Shown one piece after another: positions 6,189 through 12,431 of a DNA stretch of 12,431 nt (position 1 is its first letter; the number at the start of each line of letters is the position of its first letter). The stretch comes from Verrucomicrobiota bacterium (GTDB lineage Bacteria > Verrucomicrobiota > Verrucomicrobiia > Verrucomicrobiales > Akkermansiaceae): NCBI GenBank assembly GCA_009885905.1, contig VFJU01000405.1, positions 1-12,431 on the forward strand, in the 5' to 3' direction. Under the pieces are notes generated by a model. It made no database searches and was not told the DNA's origin. It worked only from the letters and a program-made list of their open reading frames with translations. Made by a program: the position numbers and the translations under genes.

Positions 6189-7229
6189 ATGATTCATACT
6201 AATGATATACTCGCCAAGGGCATCATTCCGGATGCGTTGATTCGTATCGGCATTCGTCAACGTCTTGCGGCAACATTGCTTCCATTTGAAAAACTCAATT
6301 GTGAGCAGCGCCAGGCGAAGGTCATGCAACATGTCGCGGAGTTGCGTTCGAGTCCGGTGGCTATTTCAACGGACGAGGCGAACGAGCAGCATTACGAGTT
6401 GCCAACGCGTTTCTTTGAGCGCGTTTTGGGTAAGAACATGAAATACAGCTCAGGGTATTGGGACGAAGGGGTTTCCGGTATTGATGAATCTGAAGCGCGG
6501 ATGCTCCAGATCACCTGTGAGCGTGCTGGGTTACAAGATGGTCAGCGTGTTCTCGAGTTGGGATGTGGCTGGGGTTCCCTCACCCTTTGGATGGCAGCAC
6601 ACTATCCGAATTCACGGATCACCGCCGTGTCAAACTCGCGCACGCAGAAAATCCATATTGATTCACAATTGGCGGTACGGGGTTTGAAAAACGTCGAAGT
6701 GCGAACTGCGAATATGATTCACTATGCCGGTGAGGGTGATGGGGTGTTTGACCGAGTGGTTTCCGTGGAGATGTTCGAGCACATGAAAAATTACGAGGTG
6801 CTCATGGAACGGATTTCTAGTTGGTTGAAGCCCGGTGGTGCCTTGTTTGTGCATATTTTTACGCACCGCGAATACGCCTATCATTACGAGGCGGAGGGCG
6901 AGGATGATTGGATGGCGCGTTACTTCTTCACGGGCGGTCAAATGCCTTCGGATGATCTGTTACTTTATTTTCAAAATCATCTTAGGATCGTCGGGCATTG
7001 GCAAGTCAGTGGGAGTCACTATCAGAAAACCTCGGAAGCGTGGTTGACTCGGATGGATGCCGCGCGCGATGAGCTTTTGCCGTTGATTGCCGAAACCTAC
7101 GGGCAAGACCAACAAACCCGGTGGTGGGTTTATTGGCGGGTGTTTTTCATGGCGTGCGCTGAGCTATGGGGTTACCGCGGTGGCGATGAGTGGATTGTTT
7201 CGCACTATCGCTTTTCCAAGCCAGATTAA
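6189..7229 (+). CDS. Second SAM-dependent methyltransferase, cyclopropane-synthase/coclaurine-N-methyltransferase-like
   Basis: The 346-residue protein has the class I methyltransferase motif VLELGCGWGS (121-130), the upstream NEQHYELPTRFF (65-76) and the YSSGYW stretch (86-91). In place of the longer E. coli Cfa N-terminal domain it has a short helical one. The C-terminal half, with FTGGQMPSDDLLLYF (247-261), GSHYQKTSEAWL (275-286) and FMACAELWGY (320-329), matches the bacterial group related to plant (S)-coclaurine N-methyltransferases, a branch of the cyclopropane-synthase family. Positions equivalent to the Cfa bicarbonate site look retained (E197 in EMFEH, H222 in FVHIF), unlike the first methyltransferase. 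It may act on the lipid product of the upstream genes, as FufM adds a second methyl to furan fatty acids; this is inference. The start is 5 bases after the DUF1295 stop with only weak Shine-Dalgarno. It is the last operon gene. Confidence 0.9.
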   Translation: MIHTNDILAKGIIPDALIRIGIRQRLAATLLPFEKLNCEQRQAKVMQHVAELRSSPVAISTDEANEQHYELPTRFFERVLGKNMKYSSGYWDEGVSGIDESEARMLQITCERAGLQDGQRVLELGCGWGSLTLWMAAHYPNSRITAVSNSRTQKIHIDSQLAVRGLKNVEVRTANMIHYAGEGDGVFDRVVSVEMFEHMKNYEVLMERISSWLKPGGALFVHIFTHREYAYHYEAEGEDDWMARYFFTGGQMPSDDLLLYFQNHLRIVGHWQVSGSHYQKTSEAWLTRMDAARDELLPLIAETYGQDQQTRWWVYWRVFFMACAELWGYRGGDEWIVSHYRFSKPD

Positions 7230-7239
7230 GAGTCTGGTT
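7219..7239 (+). terminator. Possible weak terminator hairpin at the end of the lipid operon
   Basis: AGCCAGA and TCTGGTT pair with one G-U, giving a 7-base stem around a 7-base loop that contains the TAA stop of the last operon gene. A run of five T follows at 7247-7251, seven bases beyond the stem, which is further than in a classical intrinsic terminator. On the opposite strand only five pairs remain and no T run follows, so any activity would serve the lipid operon rather than rpoN. Confidence 0.3.
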
Positions 7240-8639
7240 CAGAAGGTTTTTCGCAAATGCGAAGGAAGGATGCCGAGTTGTTCGCGGTATTTGGCGATGG
7301 TTCTGCGGGCGACTTTGATCCCTTGTTTGTGCAGTGACTTCATGAGAAACTCGTCGGAAAGGGGCTTTTCTTGATTTTCCGAGCCGACTAACTGTTGAAT
7401 CGCTTCACGCACTCCTGCGTTGGATACTTCTTCTCCGTTGGTGGTTTGGTAGCCCGTGGCGAAAAATGCCCGCATCTCCATGAGACCGTGTGGAGTTAGA
7501 ACATATTTTCCGGAGACTGCTCGAGAAATCGTCGTTGCATGGAGGTTGAGTTCGTCGGCGATGTCGCTCATCGTTAGGGGTCGCAAATGACGGTGACCCT
7601 TGCGGAGAAACATCGGCTGGTGCTCGATGAGTTTGTGGGTGATCGCGAGGATAGTTTCTTGGCGCAGTGAAATGGCGTGGATCAAACTGCGCCCGTCACG
7701 GATTTGGTCGCGGAGAAATTGGCGTGCTTTAGTATCGATGCCATTTTTTCCGATCATGTCTTTGTAGAAGTCGTTGATACGGAGATTTGGCAAGTGCTCA
7801 CCTGTTAGGCGGGCGTACCACTCGCCATCATCGTCTTGTTCAATCACGGCATCTGGCAGAATATATGGATTACCCGTCGGGTCGAATTCGCCGCCAGGAT
7901 TTGGAGTCAGGCGTCCGATCCGAGTGGCGGCTTCTGCGATGCGTTCGACGTTGGTTCCGAGGGCGCGGGCAATTTGTGGGTGGCGCCTGCGGGCGAGATC
8001 TTCGAGGTGGTTCAGTACGACCTTATACTCAATCGTATTTTTCCCGTTGGAACGATCGAGCTGCAATAGAAGGGATTCGGGAATGCCGGACGCACCAATT
8101 CCAGCGGGGTCAAAAGACTGGACGAGGGCCAATCCTGCCGCGAGATGGTCGGGCTTGAAGCCCATTCGGACCCCGAGAGCTTTGCATGTCATGTCAAGAA
8201 ACCCGCGCGAATCCAGGTTACCGAGTATGGCTTGGGCGCATTCTCGGACTTCTGGATCGACCATGGATTGGTCGAGTTGGTGTTGCAAATGCTGCTGGAG
8301 TGTTTCGGGCGCGACGATCGAATCGTAGATCCTTTGGCGCCGCTCCTCATCGTCGCTCGTCCATGGTGATGACTTGCCCTCGAGAATCGACCGGTCCCGC
8401 CAATCGTCGTCGGTTTCGTTCATGTATTCCAGCGAATCGGCTTCATCAGGATCCGCTGAATCGTCGTCGAGTGAGACTGTCTCGGTGATGTCTTCGAGCA
8501 CCGGATTGGTTTCGAGAGCTTGTTGAACCAATTGGCCCAATTCCAGGGTGCTGGATTGCAAAATTTCTAAGCTCTTGCGCATTTGTGGCGCGAGAGTCTG
8601 CTGTTGAGACAGCGATTGTTTTAGAAATACATCGGACAT
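7239..8639 (-). CDS. rpoN: RNA polymerase sigma-54 factor RpoN
   Basis: The 466-residue product is a full-length sigma-54. Region I (residues 1-50) is the Gln/Leu-rich activator-interacting segment (LKQSLSQQQTLAPQM). Residues about 50-100 form the acidic linker, and 103-300 the core-polymerase-binding domain (including IGASGIPESLLLQL). A helix-turn-helix lies at 354-376 (LTMSDIADELNLHATTISRA) and MRAFFATG at about 389-396. The diagnostic RpoN box ARRTIAKYRE is at 444-453 near the C terminus. It recognises -24/-12 promoters and needs AAA+ enhancer-binding proteins to open DNA. It converges with the lipid operon, with 9 bases between stop codons. A near-consensus -24/-12 element stands about 60 bases before its start codon. 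No Shine-Dalgarno is evident. Length and all key motifs are normal, so it should be active. Confidence 0.97.
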   Translation of the reverse strand: MSDVFLKQSLSQQQTLAPQMRKSLEILQSSTLELGQLVQQALETNPVLEDITETVSLDDDSADPDEADSLEYMNETDDDWRDRSILEGKSSPWTSDDEERRQRIYDSIVAPETLQQHLQHQLDQSMVDPEVRECAQAILGNLDSRGFLDMTCKALGVRMGFKPDHLAAGLALVQSFDPAGIGASGIPESLLLQLDRSNGKNTIEYKVVLNHLEDLARRRHPQIARALGTNVERIAEAATRIGRLTPNPGGEFDPTGNPYILPDAVIEQDDDGEWYARLTGEHLPNLRINDFYKDMIGKNGIDTKARQFLRDQIRDGRSLIHAISLRQETILAITHKLIEHQPMFLRKGHRHLRPLTMSDIADELNLHATTISRAVSGKYVLTPHGLMEMRAFFATGYQTTNGEEVSNAGVREAIQQLVGSENQEKPLSDEFLMKSLHKQGIKVARRTIAKYREQLGILPSHLRKTF

Positions 8640-8820
8640 TGCGGGGGTGCGATTGATTCGCTGTCGCTAATGTATCGAAAAAACTACAAGAAAAGAAGCA
8701 ATTTTTGTGCCATGAAGTAATATTTATTATCGCATGAGGAAATTAGGGGTCTAGAATGACATTTCTTGCTTAGTTTAGGCAAGTTACAAGGTGTGACGTG
8801 CCACATGGGGTGGTTATGCA
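8640..8820 (-). other. Intergenic region between the pyrophosphatase gene and rpoN
   Basis: This 181-base AT-rich gap lies downstream of the pyrophosphatase gene and upstream of rpoN. It contains the sigma-54-type element at 8697-8712. It also contains an imperfect stem-loop at 8765-8783 (CTTGC...GCAAG, eight pairs including one wobble on the plus-strand RNA) without a T run, so it is not a convincing terminator for either strand. An AT-only inverted repeat TAATA-AA-TATTA lies just upstream of the -24 element. No small ORF or structured RNA was recognised. Confidence 0.6.
8697..8712 (-). promoter_or_regulatory. Sigma-54 (-24/-12) promoter upstream of rpoN
   Basis: On the minus strand the bases read TGGCACAAAAATTGCT. 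The sigma-54 consensus is TGGCACG-N4-TTGCW; only the seventh base differs, and the 10-base spacing between the invariant GG and GC is exact. The predicted start of transcription is near 8686-8687, leaving a leader of about 47 bases before the rpoN ATG. This suggests that RpoN holoenzyme drives or modulates its own gene, with an unknown enhancer-binding protein acting from upstream. Confidence 0.6.
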
Positions 8821-10464
8821 TTACAGTCCCCGGATCAAGTCGACCAAGTAAGGCATCATCTGTTTCTTGCGAGACAGGACGCCGACCATTTCGAAGAGGT
8901 TTTCTCCAATTTTCGGGTAGCTTATGGCCTCGATGATTTTTTCCTCTCCGGAGCACAAAAGCAAACTGGTGCTGCTGGTGATGTCGGTGACCATGAGGCA
9001 GCTGAATTGGCAGGCCGCTTCTTCCCGTGCGCGGTCTAACTCCTTGGCGAGTGATTCGCTTATATCTTTGAAGGTTTCCAAGCCGACAGTTTCCATCTGA
9101 CTCACGCTGATTTTCCAACCGCTTTCGTCGTAGATTTTAAGATCTTGGTGGATGAGAGTTTTTGGATTCACGCCATCTACCGCGCAGCCTGCGGAAAACA
9201 TTTTGTTACCAAAGGAGGGTAAATCCACTTGGGCGAGTTTTGCTAGCCAACTTGCCATTTCACGGTCGAGTGGGGTGGTCGTTGGCGATTGGAGGATCAC
9301 TGTATCTGATAGAATTGCAGCCAACATCAAGCCAGCGATCTTGAGCGGTGGTTCTACGCGGGAGTTTTGAAATAGCTCTGCGATGATCGTGCAGGTGCAG
9401 CCGACCACCTTATTGATAAAAGTGATGGGCTGGTCAGTGCTACGATAGCCGAGGCGGTGATGATCGATGATTTCCTCCACTGAGGCTTCTTCCACGCCAT
9501 CCACGGCTTGTGATAGTTCGTTATGATCCACCAAGGCTACGCGAAATTTCCAATGCGTTAGGAAACTGAGGCGGGTGATGACTCCGCAGATGAATCCGTC
9601 ATCGTCTGTGACGATGAACCCGCCTTCATTCGATTTTCGAATCTCTTTTTGGACCTCGCGAACCAGATTGTAGGGTCTGAAAATCGACTCTTGTCGTTCG
9701 ATGAAATCTTGCAGTGGTATGGAAAGACACAGTTTTGTGGCCACATCCAGTGCGTAGCGTGCGGTGGTAATCACGCAGGCACATTTGTTGCGGAGCATTT
9801 CGGTCATGTTGTCCGCGAGCGTCTCGGTGGCGCAGATGACTATCACGTCGGCACCGCGTTTGCAGGCTTCAATCAGGCCAGATTCTCCGCCATCCGGCAG
9901 GACCACTAACAATGGATGTTCGCCTGCAGGTGGCGTGGCGGCGAGGCCTTGGAGACAAACTCTGCCACGAAACGACTTAGGAATTTCTCCCATGATCAGC
10001 CGACCAGAGATTGATTCAAAAAACGTCTGAAGCTGAATAGATCGGTCAGGTTTGCAGCAGAGTTCTGTAAGATTTGGTATTAGGCTCGCAAGTTGTAATG
10101 CGGAAATTTTTCCAGCGTACCGACCATCTTCGCCGGTGACTGGCAGAAATGCGAACCGATCACGTGTGATCACTTGTTGTGCGTTAGAGACTGCGTCGTC
10201 CTCCTTCAGCGAGATCACCTGTTCCACTGGGATCATGATGTCGGAGAGAGTGGGTAACATCGAGATTAGGAGTTGTGGTTCCTGCACCTTGAAGTAATCC
10301 AAAACGAATCGGGTCTGTGGATTGATATTTCCTGCACGGTATGGCACCGCAGGTATTCCTAACACTTCATTTTTGTAGTGTGCGTATGCGATCGCCGAGC
10401 AGATGGAGTCCGTATCTGGGTTCTTATGCCCGATGACCATTAGGGGTTGTTCTGGGTGTGACAT
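8821..10464 (-). CDS. Manganese-dependent (family II, DHH) inorganic pyrophosphatase with CBS-DRTGG-CBS insert
   Basis: The 547-residue protein hydrolyses pyrophosphate to phosphate. Catalytic residues of the DHH family are visible: GHKNPDTDS (H13, D17, D19), LVDHNE (D313), the DHH motif IIDHHRLG (D334-H335-H336), D387, and SRKKQ in the C-terminal DHHA2 domain (R532, K533). Between the first motif and the DHH motif are a CBS repeat (about 70-130), a DRTGG domain (about 135-245) and a second CBS repeat (about 248-305). This is the layout of regulated CBS-PPases, in which adenine nucleotides modulate activity. Plain family II enzymes have only about 310 residues, so the added length is the regulatory insert. 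The gene follows purL on the same strand after a 161-base gap and precedes rpoN. No Shine-Dalgarno is visible. All key residues are present, so it is expected to be active and nucleotide-regulated. Confidence 0.93.
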   Translation of the reverse strand: MSHPEQPLMVIGHKNPDTDSICSAIAYAHYKNEVLGIPAVPYRAGNINPQTRFVLDYFKVQEPQLLISMLPTLSDIMIPVEQVISLKEDDAVSNAQQVITRDRFAFLPVTGEDGRYAGKISALQLASLIPNLTELCCKPDRSIQLQTFFESISGRLIMGEIPKSFRGRVCLQGLAATPPAGEHPLLVVLPDGGESGLIEACKRGADVIVICATETLADNMTEMLRNKCACVITTARYALDVATKLCLSIPLQDFIERQESIFRPYNLVREVQKEIRKSNEGGFIVTDDDGFICGVITRLSFLTHWKFRVALVDHNELSQAVDGVEEASVEEIIDHHRLGYRSTDQPITFINKVVGCTCTIIAELFQNSRVEPPLKIAGLMLAAILSDTVILQSPTTTPLDREMASWLAKLAQVDLPSFGNKMFSAGCAVDGVNPKTLIHQDLKIYDESGWKISVSQMETVGLETFKDISESLAKELDRAREEAACQFSCLMVTDITSSTSLLLCSGEEKIIEAISYPKIGENLFEMVGVLSRKKQMMPYLVDLIRGL

Positions 10465-10625
10465 GGGAAATACTAATAAGATCTGTGAATGAGTAAGCTC
10501 AAAGGATCACAAGGATGCAAAGTTTCGCGTGGGGTTGCAAACCGATTTTAAGATTGTGTTACCCGCTATTTTCTATCAGAACCAATGGCATTTCTTGGTC
10601 ATCCAAGGATGAATGTAATCACGGG
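10465..10625 (-). other. Intergenic region between purL and the pyrophosphatase gene
   Basis: This 161-base gap holds no recognisable gene. Just after the purL stop are two short stems that share bases: CTTGG/CCAAG at 10594-10607, and ACCAA/TTGGT at 10581-10599. Neither is followed by a T run, so no intrinsic terminator is called. A weak promoter-like pair lies close to the pyrophosphatase start. Confidence 0.5.
10473..10502 (-). promoter_or_regulatory. Weak sigma-70-like promoter for the pyrophosphatase gene
   Basis: On the minus strand TTGAGC and TATTAG stand 18 bases apart, each matching four of six consensus bases. Transcription would begin only 2-3 bases before the ATG at 10464, giving an almost leaderless mRNA. 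This fits the missing Shine-Dalgarno, but the match is weak. Confidence 0.22.
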
Positions 10626-12431
10626 TTACTTGAAGAATCCAACTCCAGCGGCAAATAGCGGCTGGTTCTTATTTCCGGGGATGTTGCTGGCCACTCGGTC
10701 ACCGCTGCGTTCGGTGTGAGCCATTTTCCCAAAGACTCTTCCGCAGGGACTGGTGATACCCTCGATGGCAGACATTGAACCGTTAGGATTGATAGCGATG
10801 TCCATGGATGGCACGCCGTCCGCATCGCAATATTGCGTGGCGATCTGTCCCTTGGCAGCGAGATCTGCGATGACGGCGTCCGAGGCGAAAAATTTTCCTT
10901 CACCGTGAGAAACTGGTAAGCGGTGGATGTCACTGACGTTGCTGTTAGCAAGCCAAGGGGAAAGTGTGCTGATGATCTGGGTGTGGGCGTAGCAGGAAAT
11001 GTGGCGGCCGATCGAGTTGTGCACCAACGTGGGAGCTGCGGAGTCCGCGTCGCGGATTTCCCCGTAGGGTAAGAGCCCAGTTTTGATCAATGCTTGGAAG
11101 CCATTGCAGATTCCGAGGATCAAGCCATCGCGGTTTTTTAATAAATCCATGATGGCATCTGACACGCGAGGGCTGCGAATGATGGTGGCGATGAATTTGG
11201 CTGAGCCATCTGGCTCGTCACCCGCGCTGAAGCCGCCGGGGAACATGAGGATTTGCGCCTGGCGGATTTGTGTGGCGAGGGCAGTGAGGGATTCCTCGAT
11301 GTGCTTCGATGTTAGATTTTTGAATACCAATATTTCAGCGTTAGCTCCGGCCTCGTTGAATGCTTTGGCGGTGTCGTATTCGCTGTTGGTTCCGGGAAAG
11401 CTGGGAATCACGACTTTAGGGCGTGAAATTTTAAATGCTGAATTCTGAATCTTAGATGCAGTGAAGCGAGGGATTTTCGCGATTCTCAAATCCTGCTGCT
11501 GGATTGCCGGTTGTGTCGGGTAGATGGGTTCCAGTGTGCTGATCCATGCGTCTTGAATTTCAGTTAGAGTGTGAGATTCGTTGTTAAGAACCAACGTCGC
11601 GACCTCGGTGGTGTGGCCGATTTCCAGAGAGCTGAATTCTACTGGCAGTGGATCGGTATGTTCGATTAGGAAGCCGAAATAGCGTTCCTTGTTGAGGTCG
11701 AGAGTCGTGTTGATTTCCGCACCGATGTGATTTCCAAATGCCATCTTCGCCAATGCCGCGGCGATACCGGCTTGGCCGATGTGATGCAGCGAGAGAATTT
11801 TCCTCTCCACATTCAGCTCATGCAGCGAGGCGGCGACTTGTCTGAGTTCATTGAAATTTGGCAGGTGATTTGCGTCTCGGGAAATTTCGATAAATGAGAG
11901 GGTCGATTCACGCGTTTTAAATTCGGGTGATAGGGCGAGGCTTGCCTTTCCGGGAGCAAGGGCGAATGAAACCAAGGTCGGCGGGACGTCGAGATCGTTG
12001 AATGAGCCTGACATCGAGTCCTTGCCACCGATGGCGGCGAGGCGCAGTCCGTGTTGTGCTTGATAAGCTCCTAACAGTGCCGCGAATGGTAAGCCCCAGC
12101 GAGTGGGATCGTTTCCGAGTTTTGGAAAATATTCCTGCAGCGTGAGCCGGATATCCGAGAGTTGTGCACCTGCGGCGACGGCTTTGCAGACGGATTCGGT
12201 GACCGCGTAAAGGGCACCGTGGAAAGGCGACCAAGCAGAGATGTTAGGGTTGAAGCCCCAACTCATGTAGGTGCAGACGTCAGTGTTACCTTCTAGCAGA
12301 GGCAGCTTCGCGACCATCGCGTCGGGTGGAGTGAGTTGTCGGTCACCGCCGAAGGGCCAGAGCACGGTGCCCGCGCCGACTGAGCCGTCGAAGATTTCGC
12401 CAAGGCCTTTTTGGGAGCAGATGTTAAGAGA
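10626..12431 (-). CDS. purL: Phosphoribosylformylglycinamidine synthase, large single-chain type, C-terminal half (5' end outside window)
   Basis: PurL makes FGAM from FGAR, glutamine and ATP in step four of purine synthesis. About 601 of the roughly 1,230-1,300 residues are visible. The frame is open to the right edge, where LNICSQKGL and VGAGTVLWPFGG are typical internal PurL motifs, so the GTG near 12365 is not the start. Next come the second ATP-binding-like synthetase domain (GGKDSMSGSFNDLDVPPTL) and then a class I glutamine amidotransferase domain beginning KVVIPSFPGTNSEYD. The catalytic cysteine is in LGICNGFQ (codon 11106-11108) and the His/Glu pair in MAHTERSGDR near 10705-10720. PFSF-type features such as FPGGFSAGDE are intact. 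The linker before the amidotransferase domain contains a short AT-rich repetitive stretch encoding KIQNSAFKIS. No Shine-Dalgarno can be judged because the start is outside. Confidence 0.96.
   Translation of the reverse strand, partial: SLNICSQKGLGEIFDGSVGAGTVLWPFGGDRQLTPPDAMVAKLPLLEGNTDVCTYMSWGFNPNISAWSPFHGALYAVTESVCKAVAAGAQLSDIRLTLQEYFPKLGNDPTRWGLPFAALLGAYQAQHGLRLAAIGGKDSMSGSFNDLDVPPTLVSFALAPGKASLALSPEFKTRESTLSFIEISRDANHLPNFNELRQVAASLHELNVERKILSLHHIGQAGIAAALAKMAFGNHIGAEINTTLDLNKERYFGFLIEHTDPLPVEFSSLEIGHTTEVATLVLNNESHTLTEIQDAWISTLEPIYPTQPAIQQQDLRIAKIPRFTASKIQNSAFKISRPKVVIPSFPGTNSEYDTAKAFNEAGANAEILVFKNLTSKHIEESLTALATQIRQAQILMFPGGFSAGDEPDGSAKFIATIIRSPRVSDAIMDLLKNRDGLILGICNGFQALIKTGLLPYGEIRDADSAAPTLVHNSIGRHISCYAHTQIISTLSPWLANSNVSDIHRLPVSHGEGKFFASDAVIADLAAKGQIATQYCDADGVPSMDIAINPNGSMSAIEGITSPCGRVFGKMAHTERSGDRVASNIPGNKNQPLFAAGVGFFK
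11426..11460 (-). repeat. Degenerate AT-rich heptad repeat inside the purL linker
   Basis: Five consecutive 7-base units on the plus strand (aaatttt, aaatgct, gaattct, gaatctt, agatgca) are variants of GAATTCT. Only 9 of the 35 bases are G or C, clearly lower than the surrounding gene. Read on the minus strand in the purL frame, the stretch gives the low-complexity peptide KIQNSAFKIS between the synthetase and amidotransferase domains, where length variation should be tolerated. Confidence 0.4.

Noticed and set aside
7250..7263. Palindrome TTCGCA-AA-TGCGAA as a terminator
   Set aside because: It lies within the rpoN coding end with a two-base central loop and no T run on either side in the right position. 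It is better explained by codons.
7774..8488. Several long plus-strand open frames opposite rpoN (up to 184 codons)
   Set aside because: Their products are Arg/Ser-rich and low in recognisable motifs, as expected for antisense shadows of a coding gene. The minus-strand frame is an unambiguous sigma-54.
8765..8783. Stem-loop CTTGC...GCAAG as a pyrophosphatase terminator
   Set aside because: On the transcribed (minus) strand the stem has a C-A mismatch and is followed by AAAT rather than a T run.
8797..8803. Second sigma-54-like element, perfect TGGCACG on the minus strand
   Set aside because: It has a -24 half but no GC at the required -12 spacing; the bases there read ACCT. It also lies far from rpoN, near the pyrophosphatase stop.
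12363..12365. GTG at 12365 as the purL start
   Set aside because: The 22 codons to its right, up to the window edge, read as conserved PurL sequence (LNICSQKGL...GAGT). The gene continues beyond the window.

Overview
The window looks like a chromosomal segment of a Gram-negative, aerobic bacterium. The phylum cannot be proved from sequence alone. The mix of genes (large single-chain PurL, RpoN, a family II pyrophosphatase with CBS and DRTGG domains, moderate GC, many starts without a Shine-Dalgarno sequence) makes Verrucomicrobiota my best guess, at modest confidence.

Left part (1-7229, plus strand): eight genes packed head to tail. Most junctions are ATGA stop/start overlaps, so this is very likely one operon. 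Its promoter and perhaps further genes lie left of the window. The order is: NTF2/SnoaL-like protein, stearoyl-CoA-desaturase-type fatty acid desaturase, FAD-dependent COG2907 oxidoreductase, DUF1365 protein, cyclopropane-synthase-family methyltransferase, DUF2062 membrane protein, DUF1295 (steroid 5-alpha-reductase-like) membrane protein, and a second, distantly related cyclopropane-synthase/coclaurine-N-methyltransferase-type methyltransferase. Together they look like a membrane fatty-acid modification pathway. The desaturase would make the double bond, the first methyltransferase would add a one-carbon unit, flavin and DUF proteins would carry out redox steps, and the DUF1295 protein and second methyltransferase would act later. 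The closest known precedent is the furan fatty acid pathway (UfaM, UfaD, UfaO, and FufM for the second methyl group) of Rhodobacter and Rhodopseudomonas. The product here could also be a cyclopropane or mid-chain methyl-branched fatty acid.

Middle (7239-8820, minus strand): rpoN (sigma-54), converging on the lipid operon with only 9 bases between stop codons. A near-consensus sigma-54 promoter lies just upstream of rpoN itself, suggesting autoregulation.

Right part (8821-12431, minus strand): a manganese-dependent (family II) inorganic pyrophosphatase with inserted CBS-DRTGG-CBS regulatory domains. To its right is the C-terminal half of purL (FGAM synthase), whose 5' end is outside the window. 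The purL linker carries a short AT-rich heptad repeat. No RNA genes, IS elements or CRISPR arrays were seen. No gene-free stretch exceeds 300 bases; the two larger gaps are 8640-8820 and 10465-10625.
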